NCBI RefSeq assembly: GCF_004564355.1
Contig: NZ_CP038266.1
Coordinates: 1,736,001 to 1,800,000, forward strand
From: Microbacterium wangchenii
GTDB lineage: Bacteria > Actinomycetota > Actinomycetes > Actinomycetales > Microbacteriaceae
Length of the DNA: 64,000 nt
Direction of reading: 5' to 3'
The notes beneath the pieces were generated by a model that was not told the origin of the DNA, did no database searches, and saw only the letters and a list, made by a program, of their open reading frames with translations. How positions within the stretch are numbered: the first letter of the stretch is position 1; every line of letters starts with the position of its first letter. Below, in pieces: positions 32,017-44,643 of the stretch. Both the position numbers and the translations under genes were made by a program.

Positions 32017-32628
32017 TCAGGACTTCTTGGGCGCCAGCTGCTCGATGATGGCCTTGGCCACGTCCTGCATGGTCAGGCGGCGGTCCATCGAGGCCTTCTG
32101 GATCCAGCGGAACGCCTCGGGCTCGGTGAGGCCCATCTTCTCGTTGAGCAGGCCCTTGGCGCGGTCGACGAGCTTGCGGGTCTCGAAGCGCTCGACCATG
32201 TCGGCGACCTCGGCTTCGAGCGTGATGATCTGCTCGTAGCGGGCGAGGGCGATCTCGATCGCCGGCAGCAGGTCGTTGGGCGTGAAGGGCTTCACGACGT
32301 ACGCGAGCGCGCCGGCTTCGCTCGCGCGCTCCACGAGCTCCTTCTGGCTGAAGGCGGTCAGCAGCACGACGGGCGCGATGTGGTTCTTGCTCAGCCGCTC
32401 GGCGGCGCTGATGCCGTCGAGCTGGGGCATCTTCACGTCCATGATGACGAGGTCGGGACGCAGCTCGGTGGCCAGCTGCACGGCGGTCTCGCCGTCGCCG
32501 GCTTCACCCACGACGTCGTAGCCGTTGTCTCGGAGGATCTCGACGATGTCCAGCCGGATCAGCGACTCGTCCTCGGCCACGACGACACGGCGGGGGGCGG
32601 ATGCGGCGGGGGGCTCTTGCTCGGTCAC
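32017..32628 (-). CDS. pdtaR: ANTAR-domain response regulator (PdtaR-like)
   Basis: 203 residues. The receiver domain at 13-130 has the acidic pair AEDES at 19-20, phospho-acceptor Asp64 in VIMDVKMP, Thr91 and Lys113 (VVKPF). A C-terminal three-helix ANTAR domain at about 138-200 (LEAEVADMVERFETRKLVDRAKGLL, written in two overlapping blocks VADMVERFETRKLVDRAKG, then EAFRWIQKASMDRRLTMQDV) follows. ANTAR proteins bind tandem RNA hairpins and act as antiterminators. In mycobacteria the orthologue PdtaR is paired with histidine kinase PdtaS, which is not encoded here. GTG 32628 has TAGGAT at 6 nt, so it is probably leaderless. Confidence 0.92.
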   Translation of the reverse strand: MTEQEPPAASAPRRVVVAEDESLIRLDIVEILRDNGYDVVGEAGDGETAVQLATELRPDLVIMDVKMPQLDGISAAERLSKNHIAPVVLLTAFSQKELVERASEAGALAYVVKPFTPNDLLPAIEIALARYEQIITLEAEVADMVERFETRKLVDRAKGLLNEKMGLTEPEAFRWIQKASMDRRLTMQDVAKAIIEQLAPKKS

Positions 32629-32634
32629 GTATCC

Positions 32635-32640
32635 ATCCTA
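32635..32640 (-). promoter_or_regulatory. -10 element of a leaderless transcript (TAGGAT)
   Basis: On the minus strand TAGGAT is followed by GGATAC and GTG 32628 of the pdtaR gene. Confidence 0.62.
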
Positions 32641-32716
32641 GAACTGAGAGCGACGGCATCTTGTCGTCGGTGGGACATTGCCCCGCGAACCCGCCTCATG
32701 GCGAGGTCCGGGGTCG

Positions 32717-32799
32717 TACCGGTGGTGGGACTCGAACCCACACGTCCTTGCGGACAGAGCATTTTGAGTGCCCCGCGTCTGCCATTCCGCCACACCGGC
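32717..32799 (-). tRNA. tRNA-Leu (anticodon CAA)
   Basis: 83 nt on the minus strand. The acceptor stem GCCGGTG/CACCGGT (first pair G-U) is followed by discriminator A. The anticodon loop CTCAAAA gives anticodon CAA, which reads UUG. A long variable arm (TGTCCGCAAGGACGT) marks a class II tRNA, and the T-arm loop GTTCGAG is canonical. CCA is not encoded. It lies between pdtaR and pyk. Confidence 0.95.
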
Positions 32800-32827
32800 C
32801 TGCATGTCGGCATCGACCCTAGCGCAC

Positions 32828-32864
32828 GCGCGCGGGTGGGCCCCGTGAGGCCGCACCCGCGCGC
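32828..32864 (-). terminator. Terminator hairpin downstream of pyk
   Basis: A perfect 11-bp stem (GCGCGCGGGTG at 32828-32838 with 32854-32864) has a 15-nt loop that can pair internally (GGCC with GGCC). It begins 6 bp past the pyk stop, before the tRNA gene. Confidence 0.75.
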
Positions 32865-32869
32865 CTGCG

Positions 32870-34318
32870 TCAGTTGTCGGCCTGATAGATGGGAGCGGCG
32901 CCGTGAACGGCGTCGCCGACCCGGTGCACGCGGACATCGTTCGTCGACCCGGCGATTCCGGGAGGCGATCCGGAGATCACGACGACCTTGTCGCCGACCT
33001 TGGCCAGCTCACGTCCCAGCAGGTACTCGTCCACCTGGACGAACATGCGGTCGGTGTGCGGCACGTGCTCCACGAGAGTGGCGTGCACGCCCCACGTCAG
33101 TGCGAGTCGGCGGCGGATGCCCGGCTCCGGTGTGAACGCGAGCATCGGGATCATCGAGCGGATGCGCGCCAGCCGTCGAGCGGAGTCGCCGGACTCGGTG
33201 AAGACGCACAGGAACTTCGCCTCGACGAAGTCGGCGACCTCCACGGCGGCGAGGGTGATCGCACCGCCCTGCGTGCGCGGCTTGGCGCCAAGAGGTGCGA
33301 TGCGGTCCAGCCCGTGCTCCTCGGTCGAGGCCACGATGCGCGCCATGGTCTCCACGACGGTGACGGGGTACTCCCCCACGCTGGTCTCGCCGGAGAGCAT
33401 GACGGCGTCGGCGCCGTCGAGCACCGCGTTGGCGACGTCGCTGGTCTCGGCGCGCGTCGGGACGGGGCTGGCGATCATGGACTCCAGCATCTGCGTGGCC
33501 ACGATGACCGGCTTGGCCATCCGGCGGGCCAGCTCCACCGCGCGCTTCTGCACGATGGGAACCGCTTCCAGCGGCAGCTCGACGCCGAGGTCGCCACGGG
33601 CGACCATGATGCCGTCGAAGGCGTCGATGATCTCTTCGAGGTTGTCGACGGCCTGCGGCTTCTCGATCTTCGCGATGAGGGGGATGCGGCGCCCCTCCTC
33701 GGCCATGATGACGTGGGCGCGCTCGACGTCCTGCGCGGAGCGGACGAACGACAGCGCGATGAGGTCGGCACCGGCGCGCAGCCCCCAGCGCAGGTCGGCC
33801 TCGTCCTTCTCACTGAGGGCGGGCACGTTGACGGCGACGCCGGGGAGGTTGATGCCCTTGTTGTTGGACACCGGTCCGCCCACCACGACCTCGGTGGTCA
33901 CGGTGCGCTCGTCGGACTCGATGACCCGCACTCGCACCTTGCCGTCGTCGATGAGGAGGAAGTCGCCGGGCGCGACATCCTGAGGGAGACCCTTGAACGT
34001 CGTGGAGACCAGGTCTTTCGTCCCGGGGACGTCATCGATCGTGATGGTGAAGATGTCGCCGGCGGACAGCTCGTGCGGGCCGTTCTGGAACCGGCCCAGA
34101 CGGATCTTCGGCCCCTGCAGGTCGACCAGGATCGCAACCGGGCGCCCCGCATCATCCGCCGCTCGCCGCACGTTGGCGAAGTTGGCCTCGTGCACGGAGT
34201 AATCGCCGTGGCTGAGGTTCAGTCGGGCCACGTCGACGCCCGCGTCGATGATGGCGCGAACCATCTCGTAGGACGAGGTTGCCGGGCCCAGGGTGGCGAC
34301 GATTTTGGCGCGTCTCAC
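32870..34318 (-). CDS. pyk: Pyruvate kinase
   Basis: 482 residues, usual length. The N-terminus is RRAKIVATLGPATSSYEMVR. The active-site block is AVDNLEEIIDAFDGIMVARGDLGVELP, shown here as IMVARGDLGVELPLEAVPIV, with the catalytic Lys in LIAKIEKPQAV. A C-terminal allosteric domain includes MLSGETSVGEYPV. It converts phosphoenolpyruvate and ADP to pyruvate and ATP. GTG 34318 is the only start that gives the conserved N-terminus; GGAG lies 10 nt upstream. It follows gltD by 58 bp and ends at a terminator. Confidence 0.96.
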   Translation of the reverse strand: MRRAKIVATLGPATSSYEMVRAIIDAGVDVARLNLSHGDYSVHEANFANVRRAADDAGRPVAILVDLQGPKIRLGRFQNGPHELSAGDIFTITIDDVPGTKDLVSTTFKGLPQDVAPGDFLLIDDGKVRVRVIESDERTVTTEVVVGGPVSNNKGINLPGVAVNVPALSEKDEADLRWGLRAGADLIALSFVRSAQDVERAHVIMAEEGRRIPLIAKIEKPQAVDNLEEIIDAFDGIMVARGDLGVELPLEAVPIVQKRAVELARRMAKPVIVATQMLESMIASPVPTRAETSDVANAVLDGADAVMLSGETSVGEYPVTVVETMARIVASTEEHGLDRIAPLGAKPRTQGGAITLAAVEVADFVEAKFLCVFTESGDSARRLARIRSMIPMLAFTPEPGIRRRLALTWGVHATLVEHVPHTDRMFVQVDEYLLGRELAKVGDKVVVISGSPPGIAGSTNDVRVHRVGDAVHGAAPIYQADN

Positions 34319-34376
34319 TATGTGTGTACTCCACGGAAGAGGAAGGGAAAGGTGGTCGGGGGTGGCGTTGGCCAGC

Positions 34377-35835
<1,459 letters not shown>

Positions 35836-35843
<8 letters not shown>

Positions 35844-38800
35844 CGGTCACCTCCATGATGCGGGTCCAGACGACGTCGCCGTCGGGGTCGAGGCCTTCGT
35901 CCACGGCCGCCTGCCGCGTCTGCAGGACGGCGGCGTAGTCGCGGGGCACGACGCGGACGAAGTTCGCCAGCTCGGCGTCGAAATCCGCCAGCAGGCGCTG
36001 GGCGAGCTCGGAGCCGGTCTCGGTCACGTGCTCCTGGAGCAGGTCTCGGAGCATCTCGGCGTCGCCGGAGCCGAGCGCGCCCAGCTCCAGCTCGCCCGAG
36101 GCGAGCGCCTCACGGTTCACCAGCGCACGGTCCAGGCGGTACACGTACGCCGTGCCGCCGGACATGCCGGCGCCGAAGTTGCGCCCGGTGGCGCCGAGGA
36201 TCACCGCGAGCCCGCCGGTCATGTACTCCAGCGCGTGGTCGCCGACGCCTTCGACGACCGCGGTCGCCCCGGAGTTGCGCACGAAGAACCGCTCCCCCAC
36301 GACGCCGCTGAGGAACATCGATCCCTGGGTGGCGCCGTATCCGAGCACGTTGCCGGCGATGACGTTCTCGGATGCGGCGAACGTCGACTCGCGCGGCGGG
36401 CGGATGACGACCTTGCCGCCGGACAGGCCCTTGCCCACGTAGTCGTTGGAGTCGCCCTCGAGCCGCAGGGTGATGCCGGCGGGCAGGAAGGCCCCGAACG
36501 ACTGACCGGCCGAGCCGGTCAGCGACACGTCGATCGAGCCGGAGGTCAGTCCGTTGGCGCCGTGCGCACGGGTCACGTGGTGGCCCAGCATCGTGCCCAC
36601 CGCGCGGGCGGTGTTGCGGATGGGCAGCGCGATCTCGACGGTGCCGCCGTGCGCGATGACATCCTGGGCGCGCTCGATGAGGGTCACGTCGAAGTGATCG
36701 TCGAGCTCGTGGTCCTGTGCCCGCTGCGCCCTGCGCGGCTCGTCGGGGGCGAAATGCGGGCCCTCCAGGATCGGGCTGAGGTCGAGCCCACCGGCCTTCC
36801 AGTGCTCGACGGCGCGGTCGACGTCGAGCAGCTCGGCGTGACCGATGGCCTCATCCAGCGAGCGGAAGCCGAGGGCGGCGAGGTACTCGCGTACCTCCTG
36901 CGCGATGAACTCCATGAAGTTCACGACGAATTCGGGCTTGCCGGTGAACCGGGACCGCAGGACGGGGTTCTGCGTCGCCACGCCGACCGGGCAGGTGTCC
37001 AGGTGGCATACGCGCATCATGACGCATCCCGACACCACGAGCGGAGCAGTGGCGAAACCGAACTCCTCCGCCCCCAGGAGCGCGCCGATGATGACGTCGC
37101 GGCCGGTCTTGAGCTGCCCGTCCACCTGGACGACGACGCGGTCGCGCATGCCGTTGAGCATGAGGGTCTGCTGCGTCTCGGCCAGGCCCAGCTCCCACGG
37201 CGTCCCGGCGTGCTTGAGGGAGTTCAGCGGGCTGGCGCCGGTCCCCCCGTCGTGGCCGGAGACGAGGATGACATCCGACAGCGCCTTGGCGACACCGGCC
37301 GCCACCGCGCCGATGCCGGACTGGCTCACGAGCTTCGTGTGGATACGGGCGCCGGGGTTGGCGCGCTTGAGGTCGAAGATGAGCTGCTTGAGGTCTTCGA
37401 TGGAGTAGATGTCGTGGTGCGGCGGAGGCGAGATGAGCCCGACTCCGGCGGTCGCGTGCCGCGTGCGTGCGACCCACGGGTACACCTTGGCAGGCGGCAG
37501 CTGTCCGCCCTCGCCGGGCTTGGCGCCCTGGGCGAGTTTGATCTGGATGTCGTCGGCCTGCGTGAGGTAGAGACTGGTCACGCCGAAACGTCCGGACGCG
37601 ACCTGCTTGATCGCGCTGCGCCGCTCGGGATCGAGGAGGCGATCGACGTCCTCGCCGCCCTCACCGGTGTTGGACTTCGCCCCGATGCTGTTCATCGCGA
37701 TGGCGAGGGTCTCGTGCGCCTCCTTCGAGATGGAGCCATAGCTCATCGCCCCGGTGGAGAATCGCCGCACGATGGAGGAGACGGGTTCGACCTCGTCCAG
37801 CGGCACCGGTGGGCGCTCGCCCGTGCGCAGCCCGAACATCCCGCGCAGCGTCTTGAGCTCGCCCGCCTGGTCGTCGACCAGACGCGTGTACTCGCGGAAG
37901 ATGTCGTACCGGCGCTCGCGCGTGGCGTGCTGCAGGCGGAACACCGTGTCGGGGTTGAACAGGTGCGGGGCGCCGTCGCGGCGCCACTGGTACTCGCCAC
38001 CGGTCCACAGCCGCTCGTGCGCGCGCACCGCTTCGTCTTCGGGGTAGGCGAAGTCGTGGCGGGCCTGGTTCTCGGCGGCCACGTGCTCGATGCCGATGCC
38101 GCCGAGCTTGGTCTCGGTGCCGGTGAAGTACTTCTGGACGAACTCCTCCGACAGTCCCACGGCCTCGAACACCTGCGCGCCGGCATAGGAGGACACGGTC
38201 GAGATGCCCATCTTCGACATGATCTTCAGCACGCCCTTGCCCAGGGCGTAGATGAGGTTCTTCACGGCCTTCTCGGGCGTGACGCCCGTGATGAAACCGG
38301 CCCGCACGAGGTACTCGACCGTCTCCATCGCCAGGTAGGGGTTCACGGCGGATGCGCCGTACCCCAGCAGCGTCGCGACGTGGTGCACTTCCCGCACGTC
38401 GCCGGCTTCCACCACGAGCCCGACCTTCATGCGGTTCTGGCGACGGATGAGGTGGTGGTGCACCGCCGAGACCAGCAGGAGCGAGGGGATGGGGACGAGA
38501 TCCTTGTTGGAGTCGCGATCGCTGAGGATCAGGAACTCCGCGCCGTCGGCGATGGCCTCATCCACCTCGGCGCTGATGGCATCCAGTCGCGCCTCGAGTG
38601 CGCCGGGACCCTGGTCGAAGTGGTACAGACCGCGGATGGTGACCGAACGGCGCCCCGGCAGAGCCTTGTCGATGTTCTGGAGCTTGGCCAGCTCGTCGTT
38701 GTCGATGACCGGGAAATCCAGCGTGATGACGCGCGTGTGGTCCGCGCCCCAGTCCAGCAGGTTCCGCTCGGGACCGAGACCGAGCCCGAGGGAGGTGACG

Positions 38801-40413
38801 ACCTCCTCGCGGATGGAGTCCAGCGGTGGGTTGGTCACCTGCGCGAACTGCTGCACGAAGTAGTCGAACAGCAGGCGCGGCCGCTCGCTGAGGACGGCGA
38901 CGGGCGTGTCGCTGCCCATCGCGCCGAGGGGCTCGGCACCGGTCTGGCCCATGGGGGTCAGGAGGATCCGCACCTCCTCCTCGGTGTAGCCGAACGTGCG
39001 CTGACGGCGCGTGATCGAGGCGATCGGGTGCACGATGTGCTCCCGCTCGGGAAGGTCGGCCAGGCGCACGCGCCCGGCATCCAGCCATTCCTGCCACGGG
39101 CGCATGCCGGCGAGGTCGGCCTTGATCTCCTCGTCCTCGATGATGCGACCCTGCGCGGTGTCCACGAGGAACATCCGCCCCGGCCGCAGACGGCCGCGGC
39201 GCTTGATGCGGGCGGGCTCGAAGTCCAGGACGCCCGTCTCGCTGCCGATGACGATGAGGCCGTCGGTGGTCTCCGTCCAGCGGCCCGGACGCAGCCCGTT
39301 GCGGTCGAGGGTCGCTCCCACCAGGGTGCCGTCGGTGAAGATGAGCGCGGCGGGGCCGTCCCACGGCTCCATCTGCATGGAGTGGTACTCGTAGAAGGCG
39401 CGGAGCTGCGGATCCATGTCCGGCTGCTTCTCGTAGGCCTCCGGCACCATCATCATCATGGCGTGCGGCAGGCTCCGCCCGGTCAGGGTGAGAAGCTCGA
39501 GCACCTCGTCGAAGGACGCCGAGTCGCTCGCACCCTCGGTGCAGATCGGCAGCAGTGGCGTGACGTCGCCCAGCAGCTCGGACTCCAGCTGCGACTGGCG
39601 TGCGCGCATCCAGTTGCGGTTGCCGTTGACGGTGTTGATCTCGCCGTTGTGGGCGAGCATCCGCAGCGGCTGCGCGAGCGGCCACGACGGGAAGGTGTTG
39701 GTGGAGTACCGAGAGTGCACGACGGCCAGTTCGGAAGCGAAGCGCTCGTCCTGCAGGTCGGGGTAGAACGGCTCCAGCTGCAGGGTCGTGACCATGCCCT
39801 TGTAGCCGAGCGTGCGGCTGGAGAGCGAGACGAAGTACGCGTCCAGCTCGTGGCCGGCGCGCTTGCGCAGGCGGTACACGCGCCGATCCAGCGCGATGCC
39901 CGAGAGCGCGGGGGCATCGCCGGTGGCCGGTCGCGACACGAACAGCTGCTCGAAGGCGGGCCGGGCCTGGTAGGCGAGCTTGCCGAGGTTCCCCGTCTCG
40001 ACGGGGACCTCGCGCCAGCCCAGCACGACGAGGTTCTCGCTCTGGGCGATCCGCTCGATGCCGGCCTTCTGCGCGGCGCGTTCGTCCGCATCGCGCGGCA
40101 GAAAGGCCAGCCCGGCGGCGTACTCCCCCGTCGGAGGCAGGTCGAAGTCGACGACGGCGCGCAGGAAGGCATCGGGCATCTGGGTCAGGATGCCGGCACC
40201 GTCCCCGGTGCCCGCGTCCGAGCCGATCGCTCCGCGGTGCTCGAGGTTGCGCAGCGCCGTCAGGGCCAGGTCGATGATGTCGTGACCGGGCTCACCGCGC
40301 AGGGTCGCGACCATCGCCAGCCCGCACGCGTCCTTTTCGAACGCCGGGTTGTACATGCCCTGCCGGGGAGGCAGAACTCCTCCCACGGCGTCGGAACGGT
40401 TGCTCGAGGCCAT
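35836..40413 (-). CDS. gltB: Glutamate synthase large subunit
   Basis: 1525 residues. After a short propeptide the nucleophilic Cys30 of the class II glutamine amidotransferase domain appears in [15 protein letters not shown]. The central and FMN-binding synthase domains include SGVDGGTG-type sequence (here [20 protein letters not shown]), and the [3Fe-4S] cysteines are in [15 protein letters not shown]. The C-terminal beta-helix GXGXG domain follows ([25 protein letters not shown]). ATG 40413 is preferred to the TTG at 40440 because GAGGACGG lies just upstream. It operates with GltD in ammonia assimilation. It begins 56 bp after lgt and may have its own promoter. Confidence 0.96.
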
Positions 40414-40469
40414 ACCATCCGTCCTCACGTTGATGCTCAAGATGGGACGACGTCGGCCCAGAAGATGTC

Positions 40470-41453
40470 CTAACTCGTGGCGGTCGTGCTTGTGGCGCTG
40501 CCGACGCGGGTCTCCGTCGCGGGCGGCTCGCTCACGTCGACGAAGTCGTTGGGGTCAGCCGATTGTACAGCGCCTTTCGCCTCCGCTTCGCGTCCCGGCT
40601 TGTACGGCGACGGCTCGTAGCCGGGGTGGCGGCGGCGCTGCACGAAGAAGATCACCAGACCCAGCACCACGCCCGCGATCGCGGCCCACACGTTGGTGCG
40701 CAGACCGAAGTAGATCTCGCTCGGATCGATGCGGATCGACTCCCACACGATGCGCCCGGCGCTGTACCAGATGAGGTAGACCGCGAACAGGCGCCCCCAC
40801 TGCAGCCGGAAGCGCCGTCCAGCCCACAGCAGCACCGCCACGCCCAGTAGGTTCCAGATCACTTCGTAGAGGAACGTGGGGTGGAACAGCGTGCCCGGCT
40901 CCAGGCCTGCCGGGAAGGCGGGGTTGTCGGAGTCGATCTCCAGTCCCCACGGCAGGTCGGTGGGCTGGCCGAACAGCTCCTGGTTGAACCAGTTGCCGAA
41001 GCGGCCCAGCGCCTGCGCCAGCAGGAGCCCAGGAGCGATCGCGTCGGCGAGCGTCCAGAAGCGGATCCCGGTCCAGCGGCACCCGAGCCACGCGCCCACG
41101 GCGCCGCCGATCAGGGCGCCGTAGATGGCGATGCCGCCCTCCCAGATCCGGAAGACCGCCCACACGTCCGCGCCCTCGCCGAAGTAGAAGCCGGGGTGGG
41201 TCAGCACGTGGTAGATCCGCGCGCCGATGATCGCCAGCGGAACGGCGAGCAGGGCGATGTCGATGACGACCCACGGCTCGGCGCCGCGGCGGGTCAGGCG
41301 CGCATTGGTCAGCAGCATCGCGGCGATGATCCCCACGATGATGCACAGGGCGTAGAAGTGGATCCGCAGCGGGCCGAGGTCGATGTAGCTGATCTCGGGG
41401 CTCGGGATGCTGCCGAGCACGCCACTGAGGGCGCTCGAAGGGGCGAACGTCAT
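40470..41453 (-). CDS. lgt: Prolipoprotein diacylglyceryl transferase
   Basis: 327 residues, seven transmembrane helices. Signature features are [24 protein letters not shown] and [13 protein letters not shown] with the essential Arg and Asn residues, and [11 protein letters not shown]. The last 40 residues are an acidic, low-complexity cytosolic tail typical of actinobacterial Lgt. It transfers diacylglycerol to the lipobox Cys of preprolipoproteins such as those encoded at 7830, 10992 and 55091. ATG 41453 has TAGACT 7 nt upstream, a leaderless arrangement, so lgt may be transcribed apart from trpA. Confidence 0.95.
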   Translation of the reverse strand: MTFAPSSALSGVLGSIPSPEISYIDLGPLRIHFYALCIIVGIIAAMLLTNARLTRRGAEPWVVIDIALLAVPLAIIGARIYHVLTHPGFYFGEGADVWAVFRIWEGGIAIYGALIGGAVGAWLGCRWTGIRFWTLADAIAPGLLLAQALGRFGNWFNQELFGQPTDLPWGLEIDSDNPAFPAGLEPGTLFHPTFLYEVIWNLLGVAVLLWAGRRFRLQWGRLFAVYLIWYSAGRIVWESIRIDPSEIYFGLRTNVWAAIAGVVLGLVIFFVQRRRHPGYEPSPYKPGREAEAKGAVQSADPNDFVDVSEPPATETRVGSATSTTATS

Positions 41454-41460
41454 GGGTTCG

Positions 41461-41466
41461 AGTCTA
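41461..41466 (-). promoter_or_regulatory. -10 element of a leaderless transcript (TAGACT)
   Basis: On the minus strand TAGACT is followed by 7 nt (CGAACCC) and ATG 41453 of lgt. It lies in the 36-bp gap after trpA. Confidence 0.55.
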
Positions 41467-41489
41467 GGGCGCGCAGGGCGTGCGGGTGA

Positions 41490-42290
41490 TCAGCGCGACG
41501 CGGGCTGCCGCACGGTGCCGCCGGCGAGGGCGCGGGCGGTCTCGCCGAGGCCGTCCACTCCGCGGTCCCGCAGTGCGCGCACGAGTGCCGTGCCCACGAT
41601 CGCGCCGTCGGCGTAGTCCACGACGCCGGCGACGTGGTCGGGCGTGGAGATGCCGATGCCCACGCACGCGCGCTCGGCTCCCGCCGCGCGCAGGCGTCCG
41701 ACGAGCGTGCGGGCGGCAGCATCCAGGTCGGCCCGCTCGCCGGTGATACCCATCGTCGACACGGTGTACACGAAGCCCGTGGATGCCTCGGCGATCATGT
41801 CCAGTCGTTCGTCGCTGGAGGTGGGCGCGGCGAGGAACACGCGGTCAAGGCCCGTCCGCTTGCTCGCGGCGATCCACTCCCCCGCCTCTTCCGGCGTGAT
41901 GTCGGGTGTGATCAGACCCGCCGCTCCGGCGTCCACCAGCGCGTCGGCGTATCGGTCGACGCCGTACTGCACGACGGGGTTCCAGTACGTCATGACCAAG
42001 ACCGGGATCTCGACCCGGCTCGTGATCTCCGCGAGCGCGGGGAACAGGTCGCGCAGCCGGAAGCCGCCCGCCAGGGCCGCCTGCGTGGCCTCCTGGATGA
42101 CCTCGCCATCCATGACGGGGTCGCTGTAAGGCGGACCGATCTCGAGCACGTCCGCGCCGCTGCGGGCCAGCTCCACGGCGGCTTCGATCCCGGTGCGCAC
42201 ATCGGGGAAGCCGGCCGGCAGGTAGCCGATGAACGCGCCGCGGCCCTGCGCGTGCGCCGCGTCGATGGCGGCGGCGACTCGCGAGGTCAC
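41490..42290 (-). CDS. trpA: Tryptophan synthase alpha chain
   Basis: 266 residues. Active-site Glu lies in [16 protein letters not shown], and [25 protein letters not shown] and [13 protein letters not shown] are family blocks. It cleaves indole-3-glycerol phosphate to indole and glyceraldehyde 3-phosphate and channels indole to TrpB. The GTG start overlaps the trpB stop (GTGA). IGPPYSDP has Pro where the commoner sequence is LGVPFSDP or IGIPYSDP, a small variation. Confidence 0.95.
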   Translation of the reverse strand: MTSRVAAAIDAAHAQGRGAFIGYLPAGFPDVRTGIEAAVELARSGADVLEIGPPYSDPVMDGEVIQEATQAALAGGFRLRDLFPALAEITSRVEIPVLVMTYWNPVVQYGVDRYADALVDAGAAGLITPDITPEEAGEWIAASKRTGLDRVFLAAPTSSDERLDMIAEASTGFVYTVSTMGITGERADLDAAARTLVGRLRAAGAERACVGIGISTPDHVAGVVDYADGAIVGTALVRALRDRGVDGLGETARALAGGTVRQPASR

Positions 42291-43549
42291 AGCTCCACGC
42301 CCTCTCCGCTGGCCGCCTCGTCCGCGGGCGGGACGTTGACGATCTCGGCCTGCTGCGCGTCGTACAGCTGGAAGTAGCGCGCGGCGGTGTCCATGTCCTT
42401 GTCCCCCCGGCCCGACAGGCAGACCGCGATCACCGCGTCGGGGCCGAGCTCGGGCCCCAGGCGCAGCGCTCCGGCCAGAGCGTGCGCCGACTCGATCGCC
42501 GGGATGATGCCCTCGGTCCTGCTGAGCAGGCGCAGCGCCTGCATGGCCTCGTCGTCGGTGGCCGGGATGTACTGGGCCCGGCCGATGGAGGCGAGCCACG
42601 CATGCTCGGGCCCGACCCCCGGGTAGTCCAGGCCGGCCGAGATGGAGTGCGACTCGACGGTCTGGCCGTCCTCGTCCTGCAGCACGAACGTCCGCGCACC
42701 GTGCAGGACGCCCGGCCGACCCCGCTCGATCGAGGCGGCGTGCCGCGGCGTGTCGACGCCGTCGCCGGCCGCCTCCACGCCGTACAGGCGCACGTCGTCA
42801 TCGTCCAGGAAGGCGTCGAACATCCCGATCGCGTTGGATCCCCCGCCCACGCAGGCGAACACCGCGTCCGGAAGCCGGCCGACCTCCTCGAGCAGCTGGG
42901 CGCGGGCCTCCTCGCCGATCACCTTCTGGAAGTCGCGCACCATCGCGGGGAACGGATGCGGGCCTGCCGCCGTCCCGAAGATGTAGTTGGTCGTCTCCAC
43001 GCTGCCGACCCAGTCGCGGTACGCCTCGTTGATGGCGTCCTTGAGGGTGCGCGAACCCGTGCGCACCGGGATGACCTCGGCGCCCAGGAGACGCATCCGT
43101 GCGACGTTGAGAGCCTGGCGCTCGGTGTCGACCTCGCCCATGTAGATCGTGCAGTCGAAGCCGAAGAGGGCGGCGGCGGTGGCCGTGGCCACCCCGTGCT
43201 GCCCCGCGCCGGTCTCGGCGATCACGCGGGTCTTGCCCAGTCGGCGGGTCAGCAGTGCCTGGCCGAGGACGTTGTTGATCTTGTGCGAGCCGGTGTGGTT
43301 GAGGTCTTCGCGCTTGAGGAAGATGCGAGCGCCGCCGGCGTGCTCGGCGAAGCGCGGCACCTCCGTGATCGGCGAGGGGCGCCCGGCGTAGCTGTGCAGC
43401 AGACCGCGGAACTCCTCCAGGAAGGCGGGGTCGGCCATGGCCGATTCGTAGACGGCGGTGAGCTCGTCGATGGCGGCGATGAGGGATTCGGGCATGTAGC
43501 GCCCGCCGAAGTCCCCGAAGAACGGGCCGGTTTCCGAACGCAGGCTCAT
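42287..43549 (-). CDS. trpB: Tryptophan synthase beta chain
   Basis: 420 residues. The PLP lysine is Lys90 in [15 protein letters not shown]. The phosphate-binding GGGSNAIG loop and [20 protein letters not shown] are typical. It condenses indole with serine to tryptophan. The start overlaps the trpC stop (ATGA) and the end overlaps trpA. The gene order trpC-trpB-trpA-lgt is that of most actinobacteria. Confidence 0.96.
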   Translation of the reverse strand: MSLRSETGPFFGDFGGRYMPESLIAAIDELTAVYESAMADPAFLEEFRGLLHSYAGRPSPITEVPRFAEHAGGARIFLKREDLNHTGSHKINNVLGQALLTRRLGKTRVIAETGAGQHGVATATAAALFGFDCTIYMGEVDTERQALNVARMRLLGAEVIPVRTGSRTLKDAINEAYRDWVGSVETTNYIFGTAAGPHPFPAMVRDFQKVIGEEARAQLLEEVGRLPDAVFACVGGGSNAIGMFDAFLDDDDVRLYGVEAAGDGVDTPRHAASIERGRPGVLHGARTFVLQDEDGQTVESHSISAGLDYPGVGPEHAWLASIGRAQYIPATDDEAMQALRLLSRTEGIIPAIESAHALAGALRLGPELGPDAVIAVCLSGRGDKDMDTAARYFQLYDAQQAEIVNVPPADEAASGEGVEL

Positions 43550-44322
43550 GCGGATGCTCCCAAGAAGGCACGAAGGGTGGCGACGGGGTCCCCGGTGACG
43601 AGGGCTTCCCCGATCAGCACGGCGTCGGCGCCGGCTGCGCGGTAGTGGGCGACGTCGTCGGGGCTGAGCACGGCCGATTCGGCCACCTTGATCGCGTCGG
43701 CCGGCAGACGGTCGACGAGGCGTCCGAACAGGTCGCGATCCAGGGCGAACGTCGACAGGTCGCGCGCGTTGACCCCGACCAGGCGCGCTCCGATGTCGGC
43801 GGCGCGCGCAGCCTCGTCGGCGGAGTGCGTCTCCACCAGCGGGGTCATCCCGAGGTCCAGAACGAGCTGGTGCAGTTCGGCGAGCAGCGGCTGCTCGAGC
43901 GCGGCCACGATCAGTAGGACCAGGTCGGCGCCGGCCGCACGGGCTTCCAGCACCTGGTAGGGCGTCGCGATGAAATCCTTGCGCAGCACCGGCAGCGAGA
44001 CGGCGGCCTTGACCGCCTCGAGGTCGGCGAGGCTGCCTTTGAACCGGCGCTCCTCGGTGAGCACCGAGATCGCGGATGCGCCGCCCTCCTCGTACAGCCG
44101 GGCCTGGGCGGCGGGGTCGGGGATGTCGGCGAGGTCGCCGCGCGAGGGGCTCGCGCGCTTGACCTCGGCGATGATCCGGACGCGGTCGGCCGGTGCGAGC
44201 GCGGCCAGCGCGTCACGCGCGGGCGTCTGGCTGAGCGCGGCACGCTCGACCTCGGCCGGCGGCCGCACGAGGGACCGCCGCTCGGCGTCCTCCACGGCGC
44301 CGGCGGTGAGGTCGGCGAGCAT
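43546..44322 (-). CDS. trpC: Indole-3-glycerol phosphate synthase
   Basis: 258 residues in a TIM barrel. Catalytic Lys is in [15 protein letters not shown], with [34 protein letters not shown] and [14 protein letters not shown] following. It closes the indole ring from CdRP. ATG 44322 starts 2 bp after the stop of the small membrane-protein gene, with a weak AAAGAG ribosome site formed by the end of that gene. It overlaps trpB by 4 nt. Confidence 0.95.
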   Translation of the reverse strand: MLADLTAGAVEDAERRSLVRPPAEVERAALSQTPARDALAALAPADRVRIIAEVKRASPSRGDLADIPDPAAQARLYEEGGASAISVLTEERRFKGSLADLEAVKAAVSLPVLRKDFIATPYQVLEARAAGADLVLLIVAALEQPLLAELHQLVLDLGMTPLVETHSADEAARAADIGARLVGVNARDLSTFALDRDLFGRLVDRLPADAIKVAESAVLSPDDVAHYRAAGADAVLIGEALVTGDPVATLRAFLGASA

Positions 44323-44324
44323 GT

Positions 44325-44555
44325 TCAATGCTCTTTGGGGGTGTACTTCGCGCCGCCGACGCCGTAACCGGCCTTCGACATGCCCCAGCCCACGAGCAGG
44401 CCCACGACCACCAGGGCGGCGGAGGCCCACACGAGCCACTGGAGATCGAGGAAGAACGCGGTGGTCCCGATCGCGATCGCGACGAGCATGATCGTCACGG
44501 CCGTCCACGCGGCCGGCGAGTGTCCGTGACCGGGGTCGCCGATGTTGCTGCTCAT
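44325..44555 (-). CDS. DUF6704-family small membrane protein
   Basis: 76 residues. HGHSPAAWTAVTIMLVAIAI is the family hallmark (a His-Gly motif before the first helix). Two helices follow at about 16-36 and 42-60, and the tail GYGVGGAKYTPKEH ends it. It lies in the tryptophan region of many actinobacteria, between the Trp-associated membrane protein and trpC, and its role is unknown. ATG 44555 has a strong GAAGGAG site. A -10-like TAGACT at 44599-44604 lies 43 nt upstream and might be an internal promoter for trpCBA. Confidence 0.87.
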   Translation of the reverse strand: MSSNIGDPGHGHSPAAWTAVTIMLVAIAIGTTAFFLDLQWLVWASAALVVVGLLVGWGMSKAGYGVGGAKYTPKEH

Positions 44556-44643
44556 GGGTCTCCTTCGGGTGCGGGCACGGCGTGTCGTGTGCCGTGCAAG
44601 TCTATCGGTGCCTCCGCCGCCTCCGAGCACGGCGCGGCCGGGC

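Noticed and set aside
44556..44643. Trp attenuator or leader peptide before the trpC group
   Set aside because: No short frame with tandem Trp codons followed by alternative hairpins; only a weak -10-like TAGACT.
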